Below are positions 46,401-56,280 of a stretch of 64,000 bases of DNA, piece by piece. Position 1 is the first letter of the stretch; each line of letters opens with the position of its first letter. A program made the translations under genes and the position numbers. Source of the stretch: Symbiotaphrina buchneri (lineage: Eukaryota; Ascomycota; Symbiotaphrinales; Symbiotaphrinaceae). The stretch lies in assembly GCA_001599915.1 (NCBI GenBank), contig BCIG01000031.1, positions 186,001 to 250,000 on the forward strand. The letters are read 5' to 3'. The notes under the pieces were generated by a model that saw only the letters and a program-made list of their open reading frames with translations, had not been told where the DNA came from and did not search any database.

Positions 46401-47732
46401 GTCCATGTTATCGAAGAAGGAGGTTTCTTTGTCCAGCTTATCGACGTTCTGGAGGATTGACTCGGCAACCGACGGTAACATAGCCCTCTTGTCATAAGGG
46501 TCCATCGGGTTATAGATAGGAAAAAGAATCTTAACCTTCTTTCCTATCAGTTCAAGAAACTCTGTCCTGGGAACCAGAGAACAGCCACTGCAATTCAAGA
46601 CTTTTGGCGGCAAAATGGAAGATTACAACTCCCCGGCTTCAAACAGAGGGCATCAAAAGCCGCCAGCCAAGCCAAGAGGATTATGACAAGGTCCAGAAAG
46701 TTGTTGATGCCTAAAACAGATTAATGACATGCAAGGGAGAGAGGAAGGGATCCATTTACCTCCTAGGGCGTAGAAAAGTGGCCCGTTTGGCAGACAATGT
46801 CCTTGGATAGAAGAGACCACGACTTGTGCACTTAAGTGTCCTCAGTTGCCTTGCAACGGGCAAAGGAATGAATGAGGTTACTGGCGAGCATTGCAGGATG
46901 AGAGCCACGGCGCCAGCAGCATGAGCGACCACGCATACTCTGGTGAGCGTGGTGATGACTCTCTGGTAGGTTTTACCTCCAGGGAGCAGAAAAAAACCAA
47001 CCCGGGAGACAGTCCTATGAAGTAGACAGCGCCCAGGACTTGCTGAGCTGAATATTGTCAGTTGCCTCGAAATGGGCAAAGAATTGAATGAAGTTCTTGG
47101 GGAGTATTGAAGGACAAGAGTCACCGCGCTGGCAAGATGGGAAGCCACGCATAGTGCAATGACTGCTATGATGATCTTCTGGTAGGTGTTTCTTGTCTGG
47201 CTTCCCAAGAATCCGAATGTAGTACAGCACGCAGACGGATACCATCAAAAACGGCCGCGCGACCATGTAAATTGGGCGGCTTATAAAGTTGTAGATCGTG
47301 TAGCCCTGCAAATCTTCGTCCGGGCGTTCGTCCACGGGTAATTGCAGGTCTTGACCGATGATCTTGTGCCGGGGCTGGGATTCATATGGCCAGCATTGCT
47401 GGAAGTCCTTCTCCAAAGTAGGAATCCCTGGCCGATCAGACCAAAGCAGACCATATAACCCGCGAGCATCGGCTTGAATTTTCCACTTTCTGTCCACCAA
47501 TTCCTCGGTGATCTGTCTAGCTCGTCGAGAATATCAATGGCCGCCGATCAAGCCTTAGGCTTCTGTATATTTCCGAGAAATAGTTATCCCAGGACAATTC
47601 TTTGGCTCTGCCTCGAGAGATAGACACTCCAGTGGAATTTGCTACAGGACCTCGGATTGTCTGCTCTAGAGCAAGTTCCAACCGAGAATCGAATTGTTGT
47701 AAGTGGGAAAGCCTCCGGGGAGCCGAGGCCAC
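43490..47732 (-). CDS. Large multi-exon membrane-protein gene(s), DUF3433-like (tentative)
   Basis: A run of minus-strand exons with membrane helices. Recognisable pieces, in order: DLQGYTIYNFISRPIYMVAR (47.3 kb); a duplicated helix block (46.75-47.2 kb); LDLVIILLAWLAAFDALCLK (46.65 kb); FLELIGKKVKILFPIYNPMD and following (46.6-46.25 kb); a helix DIAVLVTVLCFMALSSSFVL with RFRAKPTVLGRVLDLRG (46.1-45.87 kb); a repeat-bearing part (45.4-45.0 kb); DTPAINRKSPRLLG to FNAIRSDRLRASPR (44.87-44.59 kb, behind intron 44929-44875); SDVALYLAPSALPGM to LDVSLQLCYTPSM (44.35-44.1 kb); TTYGDLWQMG (44.1-43.86 kb); and LHVFKEDILMPHAWKSKM (43.7-43.5 kb). The mix of extracellular cysteine segments, PTVLG and YGDL recalls DUF3433 proteins. 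It could be one gene or several; borders are outer limits. Confidence 0.35.
45078..45418. repeat. Four-unit tandem repeat inside a probable coding region
   Basis: Units begin with GTCCCTGTTCGCCTTG at 45078, 45151, 45223 and 45351 (about 70 bp each; the third carries about 55 bp extra). Shared parts are GTCCCTGTTCGCCTTGCACG, GCGAA, then a CCCATAGCATCAA block and CAACCACAGGCC. On the minus strand they encode related peptides: DAMGALLLRVQGEQG, VMDDLILRVQGEQG and LDAMGDLSFACKANRD. Units differ by substitutions, so the repeat is not very young. Confidence 0.8.
46756..47215 (-). repeat. Internal duplication of a roughly 210-bp block
   Basis: Two adjacent blocks align: one from about 47190 (ACCTACCAGAAGATCATCAT), the next from about 46975 (ACCTACCAGAGAGTCATCAC). 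Both continue through TATGCGTGG, CTCATTCA, TTTGCCC and GCAAGGCAACTGA/CGAGGCAACTGA. At protein level TYQKIIIAVIALCVASHLAS compares with TYQRVITTLTRVCVVAHAAG. Each block contains good splice-like signals (for example GTATGC in the second and CTGAC before CAG in the first), so the duplicated unit may be an intron plus the following helix-coding exon. Confidence 0.7.
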
Positions 47733-49083
47733 TGATGTCTAGAGGCCCGAAGATAGAATTGTGTAGATAACGCTTCGGTGGACTGACCGATAAGTCGTAG
47801 CCATCGGCAGGCTGCTCGAAACTCGGGATGCTGTCAGGGCGACGGGATCTCCTAGATCGATGGGCCGTTTCGGCAGGGGAACGATGGGCATTGTCCGCAG
47901 CGCACCTCCCGGCCGCAAGAGCGCGCGAGAGCTCCCACCTTCGCCAGAGAGACTTGCTTTAGATGGGACAGGAGTGCCGGGACATACGATGTCGAAAGTC
48001 CAAGGTTTACTTCCACGACGCCCCAGAAAATCAGACCCTGTCACCATCCGTCGACTGGCGGTGCAAGAAAGGTTCTAGTCTCCGGCCTGGAACGAGCTGA
48101 ATAGTTTCATCCGTGATGCAGTTTCGGAGGCTTCCGGTACGATCGCGAGCTTGGTGCTGAATCACTTCTGGACAGTCCACCTCGACACTGAAATCCTCAG
48201 ATAGAAATCGTTAGATACCTTCACAGAGGGTAGGCTTCCTAAGGGCAGGGACACTTACAAGCAGCCAGGAAACATTGAAGGCCGAATGAATTCTCGACCA
48301 AGCCCGCCATGGCTGACCAACTTCAAAAGCGCTATGTCAGTGTTGCAACTTGACTAGATTTTGAAGCTCTTGTGGCACATAAACCGTTCCGGAACGCGCT
48401 ACGTTCTCTGGTGGAAATCAGAATGGCTGTCTGTAGCCATGAAATTTCTGCGCCGCGAAGGATTCGGTAGCTGCTTCTGCTGCCCTCGTCATTGGAGGCG
48501 ATGCCGGTGAACGTTGGATCTGCACGATGCCATCGGCTGCTGTAGCGCCATATAGACTGCTCTGCATCTACCTGGGAAAGGCATAGAAGGTTTCTGAGGA
48601 ACCCTGACGTTGAATGCAGAATAGAAGAAGTACTGGCGTGAGACTTGCTTCATAGAAGGGAGAGAAGCGAGAGATACGGACTGGAGAGCTCTGAGAGATC
48701 CTGGTGTTGAAGTCGGTGGACGTGCGTATGAGTTGTGGGAAGAAGATCCAGGAACCTTGCCTAGCATTGTGGGCTCGCCGACTAAGCAGGAGTAGAGCCT
48801 CGATGCCCTAACCCTAGCTGTGACGTGACATTGGACACCTGGACGCCCACAGTGAAGTCCCACTGACGGATTGTAAATGGAATGTGTTCCTGCTTGCTCA
48901 TATGGACGCCGCAGCAGCTGCCGGCCATTGCAGGAGTTCCCCGAGGCAGGCTATTGGTTCCGTTGTTGCTCTTGTGCAGCATGCCGGCAACCGCTTTATT
49001 GAGTACCTTCCGTAGGATAATAGACCCGAGCATTGTGGGACCACACCAGACCAGTGGCCACGAGCAAGCCACTCCATGACCTG
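47733..49083. other. Accessory stretch, possible exons only
   Basis: Minus frames at 48489-48863 and 48782-49072 (LGSIILRKVLNKAVAGM and IPFTIRQWDFTVGVQVSN) overlap and look partly coding, but neither has a domain or clear ends. Nothing else recognised. Confidence 0.3.
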
Positions 49084-49490
49084 TCAGAGGGCCTGAATGA
49101 CGTCCCTTAGCAGACTATAAGGGAAACAAACCGTAGAACAGACCGCCACAATGCACGCGGCACTCGCCCGGTGCTGCATCTTAGGTCCTTGAAAGGGCTT
49201 TGTAGATGCAGCTGGACTCAAGTGGACACGATGTGTTGCTGGAAGAAGGCACCGACTAGGGAGCATAGCATCCAGCAAGCAAAGCGTAGATACAGAGCAA
49301 GCGGGCCAGTGAGCTTGACGGGAACCTCCAGCGGGGCCTGATGTTTGTCTTTTCGGTTCCGATACCAAAGGGATATGAGCTTTTGGCAGTGGTGTCCAAG
49401 GTTAAACCCGCTTCTAGGAGTGGAGGGCAGGTAAGTTAAGGTAGTCATCAAGACCACGGCTGAATGCATGGCTGCATGGCTGCATGGATG
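49084..49490 (-). CDS. Possible membrane-protein exons
   Basis: A frame at 49469-49218 reads AVVLMTTLTYLPSTPRSGFN, then LYLRFACWMLCSLVGAFFQQ, a good helix. A second at about 49170-49084 reads IVAVCSTVCFPYSLLRDVIQ, another hydrophobic segment. The intron between them is not fixed. They could be the 5' part of the large gene at 43.5-47.7 kb or belong to a separate relative. Upstream, a poly-purine/GGCTGCAT iteration occurs near 49466-49497. Confidence 0.25.
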
Positions 49491-52400
49491 GGCTGCATGA
49501 GGTACTCAGGTGAAACAGGACCTCTTTGTATATAAGGTGGGCGACGGCTGCGGAAAAGCAATAAAGAAGTATAACCCAGAGCCAGTACAGCATAGTAATA
49601 AACTGCGGGAACGCAGGCAGAGTTTATACAAGCCTATAATTTGTCTGGGGGAAATTGAGGAACGGCGAGGATACGCTGCCTTTTTATGCACGAAAAATGC
49701 TCCTTTCCTGCCTTTCCTGCCTTCCATGCAGGCTATCAATTTCTCGCAAACAATAAGGCTCTTGGTGAATCAAGTGCGGGGTCGCACACAAATGTGTAGC
49801 TCCTTATTCTGACAGCTAATTTAGCCACAGCCACAATTGTGATACTTGATGCAGACTTCTTCCAGAATACTTCGAGTAGTCTCTGTGGACGAAATCTCCC
49901 GATACTGTGTGCTGACTTGACATACACCTGTCCTGCCAGGATGGGCTCATAGTCTCAAACTGCCACTGCTGCACAACAGAACAGTCTGCTGCAATATCGG
50001 CGGTCAATAACACCCCAAGATGACACAGGACAGGACCAACTCACATCTCGTAATGTTCTCTGCAGTCCATCATTGTGGGTAATTGCGCTCACTATGACAG
50101 CGGCAAGAGCCAAAGCTATGATCCGGAGAAAGGCGAGCCCTACCCAGAACTCCAAAAGGAGGTCAAGGACGTGCCGAAATCTGTCACGCAGTGTTCGGGG
50201 ACGGGCAGTCCCTTGTTTAGTCGGCTGATGTTCCGTCAGCCCGTAAAGTCCAAGCTCGAGGGCTTGGTAGCCGGCATGTTCATTGAGGGCGTCATGCATA
50301 TGTCGTGTGCAGCCGCCAGTGCTCCATTGTGCATACTTGCGTGCATTATGCTGTCCACTTCTGCTTTGAACCTCTTCTTTGGGTTTCTCTTGGCCTTAGC
50401 CATAATCCTCGACTCCGGAGTGGAAACTCAACAATGTTGAGGCGGTCGTGCATCGGTCACGTAGCACTCTCAAGCAGGCATAGACAAAGGCACGCAAACG
50501 GGCACAGAAGAGAATATAACCATCTTGCAATCATACTCAGGATCACTATAACAGCAAATAGCCACATAAGAGCCGAATAAAACCCCGTTGACGTAGAACA
50601 ATGACGTGTATGCAAGCCCTCAGGGCTTCCATGGAATAGAACCCATGTCGCGGGCCAAGGTAGGCTATCAAGACCTACCGAATGCAGCATCGAATACTCA
50701 AGCATCAAGCTGCTTGGCCAGTACCATGCTTACACTCTCGGCACCCATCCACCCCTTCTCTCGTCTTTGATGCCCTCAATTCCGGTGACCTTTTTAGCAT
50801 CAGTCAGCAATCTCATGATGATGGCGCTTTCACAAACCAGATACTTGTCGAATTGGCTCGAGCCACACCAGTAGTCGGCTGGCACGGAGTCCGTGCCAGC
50901 AAACCGAATAGTCGGCCGGCACTGAGTTCGTGCCAACCGACCACGGTGCATCAAAGCGTCTTCCTGAGCAACCTCACAACGCTCGAAGCTTGTACTGTAG
51001 TAACAGTTGGTGAAATCCACTCCCATATCTTTGCCACGGAAATAGTCTGAAAGGCCAGAAAGGCCAGAAAGCCATCGACAGGCTCACTGGCGTATCTCTC
51101 AACCCTGTAGTTGACTCAGTGGTTTTGCACGTAGCTTGATGCCCGTGGGTATGTTCTGAACCGCACAGACAGGGGTATGTTCAGTGGCGTTTCCAACCAA
51201 ATTGGATCTCTCTTTGCTCCTCCTTTCAAGATGTTAGAGAGCTCAAGGTCAACGAAATTTCACCGATGTACCTACACGTAGAGGTGCCCACGCTGCAATC
51301 ACATCCCCTATTCATGACATGGCCTAACTAGGCAATGCCGGAAAGGTTCTAGCTTACAATTGATTGCTGAAGAAGAGGAGTTCACAGAAGAAGCAAGTCA
51401 AGTGTACAGTGGTTAATAAAGAGTCTCTTAATTGTTGAATATTTGGAAGATCTCTCCTTCAACAGATAACAGTCTTGAAGGATCATGATATATACTTCAG
51501 TGATGAGAGCTAACCTAGGCAGCTTAAGTCAAGGGGTGCTGGCTGTGCAACAAGTTAAGACTTAATCATATAAAAAATTATGACAGAATGAAAGGCTGTA
51601 TGAGTGGCAGACTTGGGCAAAAGCCCATGACCAGAAGGTGCGTGCCTGAAAAACGGCGGGATTTCTGGGGATTTCTGGGTGTTTATATAGACAGAATGGA
51701 TTGTTTGCTTGAGGAGTTGCAGGTGGGACTGCTGACATTTACTCACTGACAGTGACCGACATGGCAAGCCACAGTGACAAACGCCACACCGAATGTGCAA
51801 GCACCCTTGTTTCTGGGCGGATCCTAGGGCTTTTTGGAGTCGTTGGAATCGCAGAACGGTCTATATATCAAAAACGGCGCTAAAAATTCGCGTAGCATTT
51901 CCCCTATTTTTTAAGGGGCGATCAACGAATCCACTCGTGGAGTATCTCACCATGATACAGCGACGAAGCGCTCCAAAACGCAGGTCATCTTGCCACAAAA
52001 TTCACAGGTTATCCAACTAGGCTAGTAGATACTGTATGCTCATGTGGCCAGCCATGGGGAGGCCCGGCTGCGTTACATTCACCCTAAGAAACCCACAAAT
52101 TGTTGTGCTCGGCTCAATTGATTGCCCTATTGACCTGCCATACGCCTCCTACTCCCTCACCGCTAGCTCTCTGCTATGGTCACTACGGCTCTGTGGTAGG
52201 CTTTTTGCTCTTGCTGCGTCTTCCTTTGCTTCGGCAGACAGTTGCAGAGCTCCAGCTCTTCCCAACAACAACAACAACAACACCGAGATCCTCGGATCGC
52301 CGATATTTACACCCTCACCTCTTACTGCAATCATCTGCCTGAAACTGAGATTGTAGTAGACCTCTGGTGGCCCAGGCTCAGTGCACTCTTCTGTGACGTG

Positions 52401-52548
52401 ATAGGGTTAATCAAGCCTTCTGGAGCATTCAGTCGACAGCTTATTTTCTTGAACTTCCTCTACTCAAGCACGACGCCTCGATAAGCCCACCTGCTCCAAC
52501 CCGACCACGACCACGTCTAGCAGGAGCATCGTGTCCTCTTCTTGCATC
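49491..52548. other. Accessory stretch and upstream region of the next gene
   Basis: At 49955-50440 both strands have frames with a hydrophobic helix (minus: LLLEFWVGLAFLRIIALALA; plus: LNLFFGFLLALAIILDSG) and neither can be preferred. A pair of hairpins lies at 50881-50934. From 51.1 to 51.6 kb the DNA is AT-rich and empty. A (CAA)n run at about 52266-52284 sits in the presumed leader of the gene at 52549. Confidence 0.4.
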
Positions 52549-54318
52549 ATGGAAGCCCAAGCTTCATATGAAACCCAGGGTCTGCGTGCCATTTACTACG
52601 CTGGCAATCATATGAGTGAAGTCATCGTGACCGGGGATGGCGGGATTACACGCCCTGCCCACTTCTCGCATGCAACGGAAGGCCTCCCAGATGGCTTGCC
52701 ACCGTCCAGGTGGTCTTCGGACTCATCGGATACGTCTGACTCGTTCGACATGACAAACTTCTCGGCCGGATGTGGCGAGGACGTGGGCTCACCAACCCAG
52801 CAGCCCTCATTAGACCTGAACTTTCGTCTCGGTGGGACTGACCAGCGGTCATTAGACCTGAACTTTCGTCTTGGTGGCAGCCCCAACATGACAGAGTACC
52901 AGGCTACAGCGGCACAAAACACCTATCCGGAATCTCTAGACTGGTCCCTCCATGACGACGCTACCCTAAGTCCTTTCGCCGAGGTGCGCAATCGGATGAG
53001 CGGAACGTTGAGTGAGTCTCAACATGAGTATGCGAACCAAGCCTATCCAGGCAATGCCAATGACCAGAACACCCGCGAAGACACCCATGCGGCAAGTGAC
53101 AATGACGGCCACGGTGGCAGTTCTAACAAGCGCCCTGCATCGATCTCGGAAGTCCTTTCCTTCTTGACCTCACAGGATACTCGTAAGTTTGGCGTGATGG
53201 TCCATTACAATGGTCCAATCTTTGCGAACAAGGGGGCGTACACTACGGTTACGTTGCCCTACATGGCTGTGTCTGCTGGCCAGAGGTATTTGGATCTAAA
53301 ATCGGCCGCGAAGAAATACAAATACATCACGAACGAGGGGGCATATGCGGCTCTCATACTTGCTCTAGAAGATCATATCGAATCGATCTGTGTCCTTGAT
53401 GAAGATGATGCGGCATCTCTATACAAAGTCAGGTCGACTATCGTTGTCTGGTCGAATCCGCCCTTCTCGACATTCCCGCCTTCCACTGTTGTGACCGCAA
53501 AGAATGTCCAATCGGCCCTTGACATGATTCGAACTAGGAATGCTACTGATGTCCTCAGGGTGGCTGTCAGGAAGGCCAGGGTTGGTCCGCCATTCGTGCA
53601 GGCGACGGGAGAGGGACATCGTTCAGGGCCCAGCGGCGGACAATTTCCAACTCGTGATAACATGAAGGACCCAAACCATCGAGGCATGGCTCCTACCACT
53701 CAGCAACCTGAAGCGTCAGGGAGTCACCAACAGCGTGGGATGTGGAAGCATCAGAGAAACTTGGCACATCTCGAGGCCACCTTCGCAGGGAGTCACCAAG
53801 AGCATGAGAAATCGAAGCATCATGCAAAGTCGGCACATCTCGACGCCTTCCGTATTTCCTGGCCAGCCCGGAAAGTACATGAACCTCCTAAGGTCTATCG
53901 CCCCGATCCGGCTATAATGGGAGAGTCTTCTACGCGCTACCATCCGCTTGGTCAGATGGGGAGGGTGAAGCAGTGGGTCCATGCTGTTGTAAGTGTTCAT
54001 GGTTCCTATTCTGAGGGTATATACCTCGGACCTGTACTGACGCTGCCGCAGTCCCCACCTTCCGGGCCAGAGAGGGCACAGGAGGTCAAGGAATTCTATG
54101 AGTCGCTTTACTCCGCGCCTGATAGCGCTCAGCTTTCCCACGCAGCTCGTGAGCCGGTGTCTACGGCCAGGTTGTTTCCAGAGGAGGAATACGTCAGTGA
54201 CGTGCTATACCCAAACGAAAAGTCGAAGTCTTTCTTGGACCATGCGGCTGAAAAGTACCCGATTGGCCTGCATCCCGCCAATTTTGGTTTGAACTGGGGA
54301 ATGGGTTTCTCAGTGTAG
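52549..54318 (+). CDS. Large hypothetical protein with two LDLNFRL boxes
   Basis: From the ATG at 52549 the frame is open to 54318. An excellent intron (53989-54051: GTAAGT, TACTGAC, GCCGCAG) is 63 bp and in phase, so splicing gives 568 aa and retention 589 aa. The N-terminal third is acidic, Ser-rich and disordered, with a perfect local duplication of SLDLNFRLGG. A central part of about 180 residues looks folded (FGVMVHYNGPIFANKGAYTT, then KYKYITNEGAYAALILALED and a Val/Ile-rich strand segment). Then come two related SHQQRGMWKHQRNLAHLEA / SHQEHEKSKHHAKSAHLDA blocks and a C-terminal part ending in FGLNWGMGFSV. No known domain, signal peptide or membrane helix. Ribosomal or RNase H-like folds cannot be judged by eye. 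It is the longest frame in the accessory stretch and probably a real, expressed gene. Confidence 0.7.
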   Translation: MEAQASYETQGLRAIYYAGNHMSEVIVTGDGGITRPAHFSHATEGLPDGLPPSRWSSDSSDTSDSFDMTNFSAGCGEDVGSPTQQPSLDLNFRLGGTDQRSLDLNFRLGGSPNMTEYQATAAQNTYPESLDWSLHDDATLSPFAEVRNRMSGTLSESQHEYANQAYPGNANDQNTREDTHAASDNDGHGGSSNKRPASISEVLSFLTSQDTRKFGVMVHYNGPIFANKGAYTTVTLPYMAVSAGQRYLDLKSAAKKYKYITNEGAYAALILALEDHIESICVLDEDDAASLYKVRSTIVVWSNPPFSTFPPSTVVTAKNVQSALDMIRTRNATDVLRVAVRKARVGPPFVQATGEGHRSGPSGGQFPTRDNMKDPNHRGMAPTTQQPEASGSHQQRGMWKHQRNLAHLEATFAGSHQEHEKSKHHAKSAHLDAFRISWPARKVHEPPKVYRPDPAIMGESSTRYHPLGQMGRVKQWVHAVVSVHGSYSEGIYLGPVLTLPQSPPSGPERAQEVKEFYESLYSAPDSAQLSHAAREPVSTARLFPEEEYVSDVLYPNEKSKSFLDHAAEKYPIGLHPANFGLNWGMGFSV

Positions 54319-54475
54319 TTTTGGCCCATCTCCTCTCTACAGCCTTGGAACGCCATTTTTGTGGTTGGAAATCGCCAGTTACGGCGCACTTGTTTTGACT
54401 TGCTTTGGCAAGTGGTTCTTTGGCAAGTCTTTCATTTCTTGCAAATTAGGAGCTTCTATGCTTGCTCATCTAGGA

Positions 54476-54745
54476 TCAGGATAGCCCAATAAACTCCTGA
54501 AATCCCAAGATCTCGTAGCCTACAGGTTGCTGTGAAGTTACACTAACGTATAGCACCTTTTGACGACCGTCTTTTACTGGAAATTGTGCCTGAACATAAA
54601 GACTTGTGCCCTTCATATGAAGTCCTCTGTGTACTTGTCTATCACCCACGCTGCTATTCCTGCTGCTATTCCTGCTGCTATTCCTGCTGCTATTCCTGCT
54701 GCCGCTGTATGAGATGCCGTGTCTGCTAATGTCCCTCTTTGTCAC
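54476..54745 (-). CDS. Small hypothetical exon with RNSS repeats
   Basis: An 89-codon frame without a clear ATG, so probably a 3' exon. It contains GSRNSSRNSSRNSSRNSS, encoded by about four copies of a 12-mer (54651-54705, plus strand GCTGCTATTCCT), then VQAQFPVKDGRQKVLYVSVT and GYEILGFQEFIGLS. The part after the repeat looks like a folded beta segment. No family recognised. Confidence 0.35.
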   Translation of the reverse strand: MTKRDISRHGISYSGSRNSSRNSSRNSSRNSSVGDRQVHRGLHMKGTSLYVQAQFPVKDGRQKVLYVSVTSQQPVGYEILGFQEFIGLS

Positions 54746-56280
54746 CTCACCGTTATCTACATATCAGTCATCCACAGATCTAGTCATAGCGGTAAAATCA
54801 ATGTTTGCCTGCTTTGACAAGCAAGAGGCTCTATGAGTCATGTACAAACATGCCGTTACCCGTGATCCAAGCGTAATTGGTGCGCCTGTAGAAATACGGG
54901 GCGTGTAATATGTCCAGTGTGCTGTATCTCGCAGTAAATATAGACTAACGCGTTTTCATATATTTGGCGACTTACAGAACGGTAACGATAGGGTGGCGAA
55001 TTGCAGAACGCAAAAAGACATCAAGCCATGACTGCATCTTTTAGCGCTCAGTGCTTAGTCGTGCCTTTGTAGCAGTCTCAATTAGTGTATCTGTGCCTGT
55101 CTCTACCAGTGATCCAAGCAGGCATATGTACTTGTGGCTGAGGGCACCAAGACGGCACAATACAGCAAAACTATCAATCAAGACGGTCACGCAAACGCTC
55201 CAAGGCGCCCAGTGGGTAGCCAGAATTACGGCATCAGCAGCATCTTCAGACTTGTCATAATGCAGGGGTTGATAATACCGATAATCCTCGACCGAGCTCG
55301 GCGAGGTGGACAGTGGACTATCTCAAAGAGAAGCCCCTACATCGTTCCAAAGCGGATCTTAGGACCGACCCATGCCTTTACAAAGCCTTACGGGCAGCGC
55401 TTCCTCCAGTCAGGGTTGTGATGGAACTCGTTCTTGCAGATTCAAAGTAAAATTGCCTCTGGAAGTGCTCAATATCCGTGAACTCGCTGACATTTATTGC
55501 AATAGAAACAACGATCAGAGCAGCCATTTGCATTTCCAGGGCGATAGTCAGACCTACTAGTTTCATCTCCGGCGTCATACTGTAACGGAAAGTTCTCTCA
55601 AGTTTTCTGTGGACCTCATCGTGCTACGTTACCCGTTGGCTTCCTCGGCAGAACGAAGCAAATACAAAATCATCCGCACATGCAAAGTCTCGTTCCTCAT
55701 AGGCTCAGCCTCCTGCAAGCTGCGTCATGAGATCAACGTCCACATCTACGACTATGGATCTGTGTATTTCCGGCCTATCGATGGTGATGGCCGAGCGACA
55801 GATAGGGGGCATAGCAAATGAGAGATGATACTCTACTAGCTTTGGAGCTCATGTGACGTGATTATGATGCATAATGAGACAGTCGTGCGCGCCCAGGATG
55901 CATGGCAATGATCATTCAACCCACTGAGTGGGAGGCCCATGATCTTTGGTAGCAACCTGAGCTATCATAAGATCTCTGATTGCAGACGGTGCGAGCTATT
56001 ATTCTGTGACCTATGGGAGCCCTAATCTACCAGACGTGCCTGAGCATCCATGACTTACAATTAAGGGTATCCGCCCTATGGCAAAGGGATATTTACAGGT
56101 CACTTCATGCGCATAACGGTTCCGATGGTTATGATCTGCATGGATTTTCTACACTAACTCTCTTATCACAGAAGGAACATGACCATGCTTGAGTAAAGAC
56201 CCCACAACCCTGTAACTGAGCCATTCACCCTTACACCGACGAGCCTGAAATCCAGCTCTTGGGTCCACACCAGAAGTGAC
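54746..56280. other. Spacer, no gene seen
   Basis: AT-richer sequence with only short frames on both strands. It includes the 3' flank of the MYND gene at its right end. Confidence 0.45.

Noticed and set aside
49955-50440. Overlapping membrane-helix frames on both strands
   Set aside because: Each looks equally plausible and neither has a start, splice or family support; not listed as a gene.
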